Origin: Pseudomonadales bacterium
GTDB taxonomy: Bacteria > Pseudomonadota > Gammaproteobacteria > Pseudomonadales > Pseudohongiellaceae
Assembly (NCBI GenBank): GCA_024234365.1
Contig: JACKOK010000007.1
Coordinates: 1 to 64,000 of the forward strand
Direction of reading: 5' to 3'
Length of the DNA: 64,000 bases
Each line of letters starts with the position of its first letter. Position 1 is the first letter of the stretch. A program made the position numbers and the translations under genes. Positions 44,408 to 52,822 of this stretch are shown piece after piece. Below the pieces are notes generated by a model. That model was not told the origin of the DNA, ran no database searches, and was given only the letters and a program-made list of their open reading frames with translations.

Positions 44408-45016
44408 TCAGATTCCTCTACGGATGACGCCTACGCTGATACCTTCAATGTTGAAGCTCTGATGTCGCAAATCTACCTTGATGGGTTCAAAATCATCATT
44501 CTCGGCAATGAGTTGCAGCTCATACTTATTGTTGCCTCTTAACAGGCGTTTTACGGTGACATCCTCGTCGATGCGGGCGACCACGATGTCGCCATCGTTG
44601 GCACTTTCCGTCTTGTGCACGGCCAGCAGGTCGCCATCGTGGATGCCGATCTTGATCATGCTGTTGCCTTTCACGGTGAGCAGATAGTCGGCGCGCGGGC
44701 GGAAGAAGGCCGGGGGAATATCGCAGTAGTCGTCGATGCTCTCCACCGCCAGTATCGGACTGCCGGCGGCCACCTGGCCCACGATGGGCAGGCCGCTGTG
44801 TTCCGGGGTGGGGAGACGGATGCCCCGTGAGGCGCCGGGAACCATTTCAATGGCCTTTTTGCGTTCCAGTGCGCGCAGGTGCTCTTCGGCGGCATTGGGT
44901 GACTTGAAGCCCATTTTTTTGGCGATTTCCGAGCGGGTGGGGGGAAAGCCGGTTTCCTGCTGGTAGTCCTTGATATAGGCCAGGATTTCGGCCTGACGAG
45001 GTGTGAGATTCTGCAT
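44408..45016 (-). CDS. lexA: LexA repressor
   Basis: LexA represses the SOS genes and cleaves itself when RecA filaments form. The 202-residue protein has an N-terminal winged helix (MQNLTPRQAEILAYIKDY, PPTRSEIAKKMGFKSPNAAEEHL). The Ala-Gly cleavage site lies in VGQVAAGSPIL. The catalytic Ser is in VKGNSMIKIGIHDGDLLAV and the Lys in VARIDEDVTVKRL. The start is the ATG at 45016; the open frame further upstream runs across the operator and into nagZ. It is autoregulated through the LexA box at 45045-45060. Confidence 0.97.
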   Translation of the reverse strand: MQNLTPRQAEILAYIKDYQQETGFPPTRSEIAKKMGFKSPNAAEEHLRALERKKAIEMVPGASRGIRLPTPEHSGLPIVGQVAAGSPILAVESIDDYCDIPPAFFRPRADYLLTVKGNSMIKIGIHDGDLLAVHKTESANDGDIVVARIDEDVTVKRLLRGNNKYELQLIAENDDFEPIKVDLRHQSFNIEGISVGVIRRGI

Positions 45017-45044
45017 GTCATCACCGCCTTCGGGGAAAATTTGC

Positions 45045-45060
45045 CTGTAAGTATATACAG
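45045..45060. promoter_or_regulatory. LexA (SOS) box
   Basis: CTGTAAGTATATACAG is a perfect CTGT-N8-ACAG operator, 28 bases before the lexA start. It overlaps the predicted -10 of lexA, so LexA bound here would block its own promoter. Confidence 0.92.
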
Positions 45061-45077
45061 TCATGCCTGAATGGCAA
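45050..45077 (-). promoter_or_regulatory. lexA promoter
   Basis: On the - strand TTGCCA (45077-45072) and TATACT (45055-45050) are separated by 16 bases. The -10 is embedded in the LexA box. Confidence 0.7.
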
Positions 45078-45152
45078 GCGCTCTTTACTCGCTCGCAGGA
45101 TTTGGGATAATCCTGCCGCATCCCGCCATCCATCCAAACATGCAGGTTCCAG

Positions 45153-46211
45153 ATGATCCGATCCACTCCCGATTTGCCCAATACCCTGGCTGCGCCCGGC
45201 GTGCTCATGCTTGATCTTGACGGCACTGTACTGACGGAGGAGGAGCGCGAGTTGTTGCGCTCTCCCGTGGTCGGAGGCGTAATTCTGTTTGCGCGCAATT
45301 ACGCGAGCCCGGAGCAGGTACAGGCGCTGACGGCGGATATCCGTGCCTGCAAACCTCAGATTCTGCTGGCCGTGGACCAGGAGGGTGGCCGGGTACAGCG
45401 TCTGCGCAGTGGCTACACCCGCTTGCCGCCGATGGCGCGACTGGCCGCTTTGTGGCACGAGGACAAAGTCGCGGCGGCAGTGCTGGCGCAACAGACCGGT
45501 TGGCTGATGGCGGCAGAGGTTCTCAGCGCGGGTTTTGACTTCAGTTTTGCGCCGGTGCTCGATCTGGATAGCGGGCTCAGTGAGGTGATTGGTGATCGCG
45601 CTTTCGGTAGTTCTCCGGAGCAGGTGACGGAGCTGGCCCGGGCCTTCATGCAGGGCATGCACGAGGCAGGAATGGCCACTACCGGCAAGCATTTTCCGGG
45701 GCACGGCAGTGTGCAGGCAGACAGCCATCTGGCGTTGCCTGTGGATGAAAGATCGCTGGCACAGATCCGCGCCAGCGATCTGGCCCCCTTTGTCGCCTGT
45801 CGTGACCTGTTGGATGGCATCATGCCTGCGCATGTGCTTTACCAGGCGGTTGACCCGCATTGTGCCGGGTTTTCCCCCTTCTGGTTGCAGACGATTCTGC
45901 GTCAGGAGATGGGGTTTGAGGGGGTGATCTTCAGCGATGATCTGGTCATGGCGGGAGCTGCGGCCGCAGGAGATATCCGTGCACGCGTGGATGCGGCACT
46001 CGATGCCGGTTGTGACATGGTGCTGGTGTGCAATGACCGGGAGATGGCATTGGCCGCAAAAGCCCATCTGGAGGCGATGGCCAGGCCCGGCAATCCCCGC
46101 CTGGCGAGAATGCGTCGTGCCCGCCACTGGGACAGGGATACGCTGATGGCCAGCGAGGAATGGCAATTGGCCCGGGCACGCATCGATGCCCTGATGGAGG
46201 CAACGGCATGA
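45153..46211 (+). CDS. nagZ: Beta-N-acetylhexosaminidase
   Basis: NagZ removes N-acetylglucosamine from anhydromuropeptides in cytoplasmic cell-wall recycling, which in many species also feeds beta-lactamase induction. The 352-residue GH3 enzyme has VDQEGGRVQRL, GDRAFGSSPEQV, the catalytic loop GKHFPGHGSVQADSH and the nucleophile Asp in FSDDLVMAGA. Length is slightly above E. coli NagZ. It is divergent from lexA with 136 bases between starts, and the LexA box is nearer lexA. It overlaps hpt by ATGA. Confidence 0.95.
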   Translation: MIRSTPDLPNTLAAPGVLMLDLDGTVLTEEERELLRSPVVGGVILFARNYASPEQVQALTADIRACKPQILLAVDQEGGRVQRLRSGYTRLPPMARLAALWHEDKVAAAVLAQQTGWLMAAEVLSAGFDFSFAPVLDLDSGLSEVIGDRAFGSSPEQVTELARAFMQGMHEAGMATTGKHFPGHGSVQADSHLALPVDERSLAQIRASDLAPFVACRDLLDGIMPAHVLYQAVDPHCAGFSPFWLQTILRQEMGFEGVIFSDDLVMAGAAAAGDIRARVDAALDAGCDMVLVCNDREMALAAKAHLEAMARPGNPRLARMRRARHWDRDTLMASEEWQLARARIDALMEATA

Positions 46212-46756
46212 TTGCAGAGGTCCAGCAGGTTCTGGCGCAGGCGGACTGCCTGTATGATCGAAACCGTGTCCAGCAGGCTATCGCAGAGCTGGCGCAGCAG
46301 ATCACGCATACGCTGGCGGACAGCAATCCCCTGGTTCTGTGTGTCATGAACGGGGCTCTGGTCTTTGCCGGTGAGCTACTGCCGCAACTGGCCTTCCCGC
46401 TGCAGGTGGACTATCTGCACGCCAGCCGTTACCGGGAGAAGCTGGCCGGAGCGGATCTGCAATGGAAGGCCTATCCCTCCATAGCCCTGGTGGGGCGCGT
46501 GGTCTTGCTGCTGGACGATATTCTGGATGAGGGGGATACCCTGGTGCAGATTCGTGAGTATTGTCTCGCGCAGCAGGCTGCCTCGGTGCTGTGTGCGGTG
46601 CTGGTGGACAAGCGCCATGAGCGTCGCCACCCCGATTTGCCGCGAGCCGACTTTACCGGGCTGGAGGCACCTGATCGCTATCTGTTCGGCTATGGCATGG
46701 ATTACAAGGGCTATCTGCGCAATGCCCCGGGCATCTACGCGCTGGCGGGCTCCTGA
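46208..46756 (+). CDS. hpt: Hypoxanthine-guanine phosphoribosyltransferase
   Basis: This enzyme salvages hypoxanthine and guanine with PRPP. The 182-residue protein has the PRPP-binding motif VVLLLDDILDEGDTL and the flap/pyrophosphate block LCVMNGALVFAGELL. The C-terminal YLFGYGMDYKGYLRN is typical of this group. The ATG at 46208 overlaps the nagZ stop, as in Pseudomonas-type genomes where the two are paired. Its last 22 bases overlap the 3' end of the convergent mnmH gene. Confidence 0.92.
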   Translation: MIAEVQQVLAQADCLYDRNRVQQAIAELAQQITHTLADSNPLVLCVMNGALVFAGELLPQLAFPLQVDYLHASRYREKLAGADLQWKAYPSIALVGRVVLLLDDILDEGDTLVQIREYCLAQQAASVLCAVLVDKRHERRHPDLPRADFTGLEAPDRYLFGYGMDYKGYLRNAPGIYALAGS

Positions 46757-47838
46757 GGCTGTTTCTGTGCCCATGCCAGGAATTCTCTGGAATCCCCCCG
46801 AAAGACCACACGCTCCAGGCGCCGCGAGAGCTGGTAGGTGTACATGGGGTCGTAATAATCCCGCAGCAATTGGTTGATCCACTGCCGGTGGGCCTGGGTC
46901 TCGCCGCATTGCGCCTGAATCCGCAACGCTTCCTGCATCTCTGCCAGCACCTCGCAATAGCGTTCTCCTCCCAGGCGGCGCTGGATCTTTGCCAGCGCAT
47001 TCAGCAGATAGGCAGAGAAGCGCTCGAAGGCCGCATCGGGTTCGCTGCGCTGGAATTGCTGCAGATTGTCCTCGATATAATCCTTGAGGATGGTCGTGCT
47101 GCGCGCTTCCAGGCTTTCTTCGATGAGCGCAATGGGGGACTGTTTCATGCGGGCATGGAAGCTCTGGGGAATGGAAATTGAGCCGATGGCACGGCTTTCG
47201 TCTTCCACGAACAACAGGCGCCCGGCATGACGGCGGCGTTGCAGCAGTGCCGTGGCCATGGCGTGCTCGAAATCGATTTGCGTGGGCTGAGCTGTGAGCA
47301 GGGTGCCAAATGCCGAGCCTCGGTGGCGGGCGGCGCCTTCCAGGTCCACGGACAGGGGCAGGGCGTTGATCAGGTGTGTCTTGCCCGAGCCGGTGGGGCC
47401 GGCCACCACGATCATGTCATAGCGGCTGGCGGCATCCTCCAGCGTATCGATCATGAACTGCCGCATGGCCTTGTAACCCCCGGGTACGCGGGGACACTCC
47501 ACGCCTGCCTCCTGCAGCCATCTCTGCACGGTCTGTGAGCGCAGGCCGCCGCGAAAACAGTAGAGCCAGGCCCCTGGACGCGTTTGCAGCCACTGTGTCC
47601 AGGCCTGCACCCGGGCATCGCGGATGCTGCCGCAAACCAGTTGATTGCCGAGTGCGATGGCGGCATCCTGCCCGGCCTGCTTGTAGCGTGTGCCAACGGC
47701 CGCACGCTCGGTATCGTTGAGCAGCGGAATATTGTGCGCGCCGGGGAAGGCACCCTTGTGAAATTCGATGGGCGCACGAACGTCCAGCAGCGCAACGTTG
47801 TCGCTGAGCAGGCGTTCATACAGGGTGCTATCTGGCAC
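46735..47838 (-). CDS. mnmH: tRNA 2-selenouridine synthase
   Basis: MnmH (SelU/YbbB) replaces sulfur by selenium in 2-thiouridine at tRNA wobble position 34, through a geranylated intermediate. The 367-residue protein has an N-terminal rhodanese domain with Cys94 in WLYCFRGGLRSQT. A P-loop (147-154, AGPTGSGKTHL) and the C-terminal domain follow. Length matches E. coli (364). It needs selenophosphate from SelD, and no selD is in this window. It is a single gene, convergent with hpt. Confidence 0.94.
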   Translation of the reverse strand: MPDSTLYERLLSDNVALLDVRAPIEFHKGAFPGAHNIPLLNDTERAAVGTRYKQAGQDAAIALGNQLVCGSIRDARVQAWTQWLQTRPGAWLYCFRGGLRSQTVQRWLQEAGVECPRVPGGYKAMRQFMIDTLEDAASRYDMIVVAGPTGSGKTHLINALPLSVDLEGAARHRGSAFGTLLTAQPTQIDFEHAMATALLQRRRHAGRLLFVEDESRAIGSISIPQSFHARMKQSPIALIEESLEARSTTILKDYIEDNLQQFQRSEPDAAFERFSAYLLNALAKIQRRLGGERYCEVLAEMQEALRIQAQCGETQAHRQWINQLLRDYYDPMYTYQLSRRLERVVFRGDSREFLAWAQKQPQEPASA

Positions 47839-48062
47839 TTTTTTCCTCCGCGGTGGCTAAAAAGATTCAAGGCTTGTGAAAAGCGGTCGATATATCATGA
47901 ACAAGTCGGTCGCCACAAGGACTCGCCACGGGAACCGCTGTCCCTGCGCATGCGGTGCGGGAGGGTCGGGTTTGAGGCATGACGGCGGCAAGACCATCGA
48001 AATCCGCTATCCGGCAAGCGCTTGAGTGCAGGGCTTGCATGTTGTTTTGGAGCGCTCTTCCC

Positions 48063-49658
48063 GTGAGTGACAGCCACAATCAGTTTCGTCGAAACGAGCA
48101 AAGGCCCCGTTGGTGGTGGCCACTGCGCGCGCATTCCCGGCCCATCCTGCTGGGGGGCTTGCCTGTGGCAATGGTGATAGCCCTCTTTGGCCTGGTGCAG
48201 CCTCCGTTATTTGAATCACGGGCGCTGGTCGAAGTGCAGGGCGGTGCCACGCAGGTCAGTACCAGTCCCGTGGCGGCGGAAATTCTGCTGCTCATGAATA
48301 CCCAGCGTGAGATCGCCTCGTCTGCCAGAGTTGCCGGGGCCTATCGTGACAATCTCCAGGTGGATGTGCTTCCCCAGACCTATCTGCTGTCGCTGCGTTA
48401 TGTCGCCCAGGATCCCGTGAGTGCCCAGCAAGGCGCCAATGCGGTGGCCCAGGCCTATGTCAGTTATACCAAGAGTGCCCGGCTCGAGCAGATTCAGCGG
48501 GCGGCAGAACAACTGATAGCGAAACTGGACAGTGTCACGTTACGTCCGGCAGATCCGGCTCAGGAGACTGGACAGCAGACGGTCGATGTCCTCGATGACG
48601 GCATGCTGGATGATCTCCTGCCACCCCTGGCGCAGCGTCAGGTATCGCAGCGCGTCGAGCAATTGCAGGCCCGGGCGGAACAGGCCATCAATGTGCTGGA
48701 CCCGGTGCTGGAAACCAGCCTGGTCCGCCAGCTGGTCGCGACCTATGATGAATCGCTGAACAATCTGGTGGCGGTACACATCCTCGATGCGGCGACGATG
48801 CCCAGAGCCCCGGTGCAGCAGATGCAGCCGTGGTGGATTCTGCTGGGGTATCTGGGCGCGGTGGCCGTGCCGGCGTTCGTCGTTGCCCTGCGGTTTCAGC
48901 GACGGGATTCCCTGGACTTCAAGCAGGACGTGGAGGAGCAACTGGGCAAGACCTGCATCGGGGTGGTGCCGGCGCTGAATCTGGCCGATCCGCTGCAGTT
49001 CATGAAGGATCGGGAGTTTGCCAGCAGCATCGGGATTCTGCGTGCTCGGCTGCAGATGCAGCGCCCCGCGCATGATCCTCTGGAACAGTTTCCCCGCGGG
49101 CGAGTGGTGCTGATCACTTCCGGCAATGAGGGCGAGGGCAAGACTTCGCTTGCCATGAATCTGGCCTTTGCCATGGCAAAGACCGAGAAGGTGTTGCTGA
49201 TCAACGCCGATATGCGCCGTGCACAGACCTATGTGGGGCTACCGGCAGGTGCGGCCGGTTTGTCCCATCTGATTGCCGGTGCCGCTCAGATGCGGGACTG
49301 CATTCACAGCATCCCGGGCAAGGGGCTGCATGTCATTCCCGCCGGGGTGTTGCCACCGAATCCGCAGGATTTGCTTTCCAGTGCGCGTTTGCGCCGCATC
49401 ATCGAAATGCTGGAACGCCGTTTTGACACGGTAATCATTGATGCCCCGGCCATTACCGAAGTCAGTGATACGCTGGTGGTGGCCCGTCACTGCAGCGATA
49501 TTCTTTATGTTGTGCGCTCGGGCAGCACACATGCGGAAGAGGCCTGTGTGGAGCTGGCGCGACTGCAGGGCGAAGAAATTCCTCCCGTGCGAGTGGTACT
49601 GAACCGTGTAAGGCCCTATGATCTTGATCCGGATTTCCGCAAGAGTTTCGGATTATGA
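48063..49658 (+). CDS. Wzz/BY-kinase-like chain-length and P-loop ATPase protein
   Basis: The 531-residue protein combines a Wzz-like membrane region with a cytoplasmic ParA/BY-kinase domain. Helices lie at about 24-42 and 263-283 and flank a periplasmic coiled-coil part. The ATPase part has Walker A SGNEGEGKTSLAMNL, a Walker A' block VLLINADMRRAQ and Walker B DTVIIDAPAITEV. In families of this kind it controls polysaccharide chain length or export. Here no glycosyltransferase or export gene is adjacent, and the C-terminus (PYDLDPDFRKSFGL) has only one Tyr instead of the usual Tyr cluster. The start is uncertain: GTG at 48063 has GGAG upstream; an ATG at 47979 would add 28 residues. It overlaps the next gene by ATGA. 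Confidence 0.85.
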   Translation: MSDSHNQFRRNEQRPRWWWPLRAHSRPILLGGLPVAMVIALFGLVQPPLFESRALVEVQGGATQVSTSPVAAEILLLMNTQREIASSARVAGAYRDNLQVDVLPQTYLLSLRYVAQDPVSAQQGANAVAQAYVSYTKSARLEQIQRAAEQLIAKLDSVTLRPADPAQETGQQTVDVLDDGMLDDLLPPLAQRQVSQRVEQLQARAEQAINVLDPVLETSLVRQLVATYDESLNNLVAVHILDAATMPRAPVQQMQPWWILLGYLGAVAVPAFVVALRFQRRDSLDFKQDVEEQLGKTCIGVVPALNLADPLQFMKDREFASSIGILRARLQMQRPAHDPLEQFPRGRVVLITSGNEGEGKTSLAMNLAFAMAKTEKVLLINADMRRAQTYVGLPAGAAGLSHLIAGAAQMRDCIHSIPGKGLHVIPAGVLPPNPQDLLSSARLRRIIEMLERRFDTVIIDAPAITEVSDTLVVARHCSDILYVVRSGSTHAEEACVELARLQGEEIPPVRVVLNRVRPYDLDPDFRKSFGL

Positions 49659-50107
49659 ATCTCAATGAGCTGCAGGCTTTTCTGGAAGAATGCAACTGGG
49701 ATGAGGGGCCGCTGCCCAGCCAGGCGGGCGATCCGCTCCAATCCCTGGGAAAAAGACCCGGTGCTGTGACACAGGACCTGGATATCGAGGAAATCGAACT
49801 CTCCTCCGAGGTCAGGCGTCCTGCTGAGCTGCCACGTTTCTCTCCTGCGCAGGCGGACTCTGTTGCCGCCGCTGCCGTGAACAGCTCCGCCGCCGTCAGG
49901 CTTGTGCCGCGTCCTGCCGAGCGCAGTAAGGAGGATGAAGCGGGCAATGTCGATCGCAATATCCAGCAGCGTCTCGTCGAGGTGGAAATGGCTCAGCGCA
50001 TGGGCTACCTGTTGTGTAAATGCACCTGGCCGCCCCAGGTGATGGTGCTGACCGGCAGGGATCATGTCTATCGTTGCCGCCGCTGTTCCCGTGTGCGGGA
50101 AATGTAG
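49655..50107 (+). CDS. Unrecognised protein with C-terminal CxC/CxxC motif
   Basis: I do not recognise this 150-residue protein. The first 110 residues are acidic and Pro/Ala/Ser-rich with a helical start (MNLNELQAFLEECNWDE). A probable helix NVDRNIQQRLVEVEMAQRMGY leads to a compact C-terminus with CKC (Cys121, Cys123) and CRRC, reading GRDHVYRCRRCSRVREM. That pattern looks like a zinc ribbon. There is no signal peptide or membrane helix. The start codon overlaps the BY-kinase-like stop (ATGA), so the two are very likely made together and may interact. Confidence 0.75.
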   Translation: MNLNELQAFLEECNWDEGPLPSQAGDPLQSLGKRPGAVTQDLDIEEIELSSEVRRPAELPRFSPAQADSVAAAAVNSSAAVRLVPRPAERSKEDEAGNVDRNIQQRLVEVEMAQRMGYLLCKCTWPPQVMVLTGRDHVYRCRRCSRVREM

Positions 50108-50230
50108 TTTTCTTCCGATTTTCTCGTCCGTTTTTCCCTGATTGGCAAGCTATGTGCTTATCTTCTGGATAGCGTGCTGGCATGGCTGATTTTTGCCGCC
50201 AGCGCATCACATCATGCAAAAGGTGAAATC

Positions 50231-50893
50231 ATGCTGAGAATCGGCGGTTTATTCCTCGCGTCCTGTCTGCTGAGTGCCTGTGCCCATGTGCACCATCTCT
50301 ACAATCAGGGGCTTGCGGCCAGTGGTGCTACCGGCCTCGTGCCCAATCATTCGGTGAGCCGCAATGGCAATTGGGTGCTGGGCCAGGACACCAGTTTTTA
50401 CATCGCCCTCAGTGGCCTGGCTGATGTAGATGCCACCCTACTCAATCTTTCAGAGCAGGCAAACAATGCGGAGGAAGACGGAGCACTCGTCGAGGATCGG
50501 GTCGCGGATCTGCTGGCCAGTGAGATCAGTCGTCAATTCCCCCGTGTGATGCGGGCTGCCACCACCGAGTCGCTTTTTGACGCGCGTAACAGCGCTTTGA
50601 GCAATCGTATCGATTTTGTGCTTTACCCGCGTGTCTACCTGTGGGAGGACACCATTGGCACCTGGACGGAAATGGCAAATGCCCTGCGTTACCGCCGGGC
50701 TGGGAACATGGACGATGCCTTTGGCCTGGACCGTGCCCGTCTGCAGCTGACCCTGATGGATGCGAGCAGCGGTCGTATCCTTGATGTCGTTTCCATCGAC
50801 ACGCGTGCCGGTCTGTTGGGGCTGTATGAGGAGACGCCGGAACGCCTGCTGATGGCTGCAGTTGGTCAGTATGTGGACGCTCTGCTACCGTAG
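50231..50893 (+). CDS. Outer-membrane-type lipoprotein, DUF4823-like
   Basis: The 220-residue protein starts with a lipoprotein signal (MLRIGGLFLASCLLSAC), with lipobox LSAC and acylated Cys at residue 17. The +2 residue is Ala, so it is probably sorted to the outer membrane. The body has FVLYPRVYLWEDTIGTWTE and RARLQLTLMDASSGRILD, which resemble DUF4823 proteins; the match is by eye and moderate. Function is unknown. The ATG at 50231 is chosen because it starts the signal; the open frame begins at 50174. Confidence 0.8.
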   Translation: MLRIGGLFLASCLLSACAHVHHLYNQGLAASGATGLVPNHSVSRNGNWVLGQDTSFYIALSGLADVDATLLNLSEQANNAEEDGALVEDRVADLLASEISRQFPRVMRAATTESLFDARNSALSNRIDFVLYPRVYLWEDTIGTWTEMANALRYRRAGNMDDAFGLDRARLQLTLMDASSGRILDVVSIDTRAGLLGLYEETPERLLMAAVGQYVDALLP

Positions 50894-50934
50894 GCGGCAA
50901 GGCCATGTTGCGGTCGCTGAAACGGGAAATCGCC

Positions 50935-51492
50935 ATGCAGGACTTTCGTCTGGACCCTCAAAGCCTGAGCCGCATGCTGGGAGAATTCCGCGGGCCTGCC
51001 CCGGTGCAGCAGTGGCATCCTCCCTATTGTGGTGAGATCGACATGCGTATTGCCCGCGACGGGCGTTGGTATCACAACGGGCAACTGATCCGCCGGGCTG
51101 CGCTCGTGCAGCTCTTTGCCAGCGTGTTGCGCCGCGAGCCCGATGGCAGCTTTTCCCTGGTGACTCCGGCGGAGCGGGTGACGATCCGCGTGGAGGATTG
51201 CCCCTTTGTTGCCACGCTGCTAAACGCAGGTGGCGAGGGGGAGCAGGGGATGCTGGAGTTCACTCTGAATACTGGCGAACGTGTGCAGGCGGGGCCGCAG
51301 CACCGTTTGCTCGTGACGACTGTTGACGGGGAGCCTCATCCGGTGCTGCAGGTCAGGGACGGGCTGGACGCCCTGATTTCCCGCAATGTCTTCTATCAGT
51401 TGGCCGCGTTGGCACAGGTGGAGGCTTCGTCGCAGGGCGAGCGGCTGGTCTTGTGGAGCGGCGGAGAGAAATTCGTGTTGGGGCAGATATAG
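50935..51492 (+). CDS. DUF1285 family protein
   Basis: The 185-residue cytoplasmic protein has the DUF1285 pattern: PVQQWHPPYCGEIDMRIARDG, W-Y-HNGQLIRRAALVQLF, LVTPAERVTI, VEDCPFVA, then the final SGGEKFVLG. It has no known activity. I prefer the ATG at 50935 (GGGAAA site upstream); an ATG at 50905 would add ten residues. It follows the lipoprotein gene on the same strand and converges on a small lipoprotein gene with three bases between stops. Confidence 0.88.
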   Translation: MQDFRLDPQSLSRMLGEFRGPAPVQQWHPPYCGEIDMRIARDGRWYHNGQLIRRAALVQLFASVLRREPDGSFSLVTPAERVTIRVEDCPFVATLLNAGGEGEQGMLEFTLNTGERVQAGPQHRLLVTTVDGEPHPVLQVRDGLDALISRNVFYQLAALAQVEASSQGERLVLWSGGEKFVLGQI

Positions 51493-51495
51493 TCT

Positions 51496-51771
51496 TCAGC
51501 GCGGTCGCAGGCTTCCCTTGCTGCTGTCGTCGCTGGCGGGTTTCAGGCCCTCGATTGCCGCAGCCCCGACATCTTTTGCCGTCTCGGCGACGATAATTGC
51601 CGCCTCTTTGCCGTACTCGATGCCCTTGCCGGTGTATTCAATGCCCTTGTCAGTGCCCTTGACCGCGCCTTTGCCGAGGTAGGCGAATCCTTCGCCGAGC
51701 GGGGCCGTGACAAAACCACAGCCATTCAGGGCCAGTGCAGCGGCGATATACAGTGCGATACGGGTCTTCAT
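51496..51771 (-). CDS. Small lipoprotein with repeated GKG motifs
   Basis: The 91-residue protein has a lipoprotein signal MKTRIALYIAAALALNGC with Cys18 as the lipid site. A mature part with short repeats follows: YLGKGAVKGTDKG, then IEYTGKGIEYGKEA. The rest is Ala-rich. The repeat resembles a family of small gammaproteobacterial lipoproteins of unknown function. The ATG at 51771 is chosen because it starts the signal; the open frame begins at 51921. The 255 bases between it and etfB hold the two divergent promoters and a short hairpin (51867-51882). Confidence 0.8.
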   Translation of the reverse strand: MKTRIALYIAAALALNGCGFVTAPLGEGFAYLGKGAVKGTDKGIEYTGKGIEYGKEAAIIVAETAKDVGAAAIEGLKPASDDSSKGSLRPR

Positions 51772-52026
51772 GAACGCTCTCCAGGCTGTCGGGAATACAG
51801 ACCGTGCATCCGTGTGCACAGCTTCGTGGGGGATACACGCAAACTCCGTGCCCGAATCGTTTTCGGCCCCTGGCGGCAGGGGGCGGCAATGATTGACGCC
51901 TCGGGATAAACCCGGCATCATTGCCCCCTTTTCCGGGGCGCAGCCCTGCCGGATTTGGTGAAAGACTTATCAAATCAACGCACCCATTCGCATTCACTCT
52001 AACTCAAATCTCTCAATGGAGAATCC

Positions 52027-52776
52027 ATGAAGATTCTTGTGGCAGTCAAACGTGTGGTCGATGCAAACGTCAAGATTCGCGTCAAGGCGGATAACAGCGG
52101 TGTCGAGCTGACCAATGCCAAAATGGCCATCAATCCCTTCTGCGAAATTGCTGTGGAAGAGGCGATCCGCATCAAGGAAAAGGGGCAGGCAGACGAGGTA
52201 ATCGTCGTGTCCATCGGCGACAAGGCCTGTCAGGAACAGATTCGCACCTCTCTCGCTTTGGGTGCCGATCGCGGCATTCATGTAGAAGCCGAGGACGGCG
52301 TGCAGCCTTTGGCGGTGGCCAAGATTCTGAAGGCGCTGATCGACAAGGAAGGCATTGGTCTGGTATTGCTCGGCAAGCAGTCCATTGATTCGGACAATAA
52401 TCAGGTTGCCCAGATGCTGGCGGCGCTGGGCAATATGCCCCAGGGAACGTTCGCCTGCGCGGTGGAGTTGACCGATGGCAAGGTGAAGGTCACCCGTGAG
52501 ATCGATGGTGGGGAGCAGACAGTGCTGCTGAGCCTGCCGGCGGTGATCTCCTCCGACCTGCGCCTGAATGAGCCGCGTTATGCCTCGCTGCCCAATATCA
52601 TGAAGGCGAAGAAGAAGCCGATCGATACCGTGACGCCGGCAGACCTGGGCGTGAATACCGCATCCGGCCTGAAAATCATCGCGGTTGAGCCGCCCCCCGC
52701 ACGTTCCGCAGGCGTGAAAGTGGCTGATGTGGACGAACTGATCAGCAAGCTCAAAACCGAAGCCAAAGTCATCTGA
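52027..52776 (+). CDS. etfB: Electron transfer flavoprotein beta subunit
   Basis: EtfB with EtfA forms the FAD/AMP heterodimer that carries electrons from acyl-CoA dehydrogenases to the ETF:quinone oxidoreductase. The 249-residue protein starts MKILVAVKRVVDANVKIR and has VLLGKQSIDSDNNQ. The beta-subunit recognition region LPAVISSDLRLNEPRYASLPNIMKAKKKP is present. Length is normal. It is followed after 46 bases by etfA. The ETF dehydrogenase gene is not in the window. Confidence 0.96.
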   Translation: MKILVAVKRVVDANVKIRVKADNSGVELTNAKMAINPFCEIAVEEAIRIKEKGQADEVIVVSIGDKACQEQIRTSLALGADRGIHVEAEDGVQPLAVAKILKALIDKEGIGLVLLGKQSIDSDNNQVAQMLAALGNMPQGTFACAVELTDGKVKVTREIDGGEQTVLLSLPAVISSDLRLNEPRYASLPNIMKAKKKPIDTVTPADLGVNTASGLKIIAVEPPPARSAGVKVADVDELISKLKTEAKVI

Positions 52777-52822
52777 GCGGGCTCTCCAATCATTGCAGGA
52801 ATTTACAAGGGACAAACAGACC

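Noticed and set aside
47979..48062. N-terminal 28 residues of the BY-kinase-like protein from the ATG at 47979
   Set aside because: The ribosome-binding site is poorly spaced and the residues look unlike the family; the GTG at 48063 is preferred, but this is not certain.
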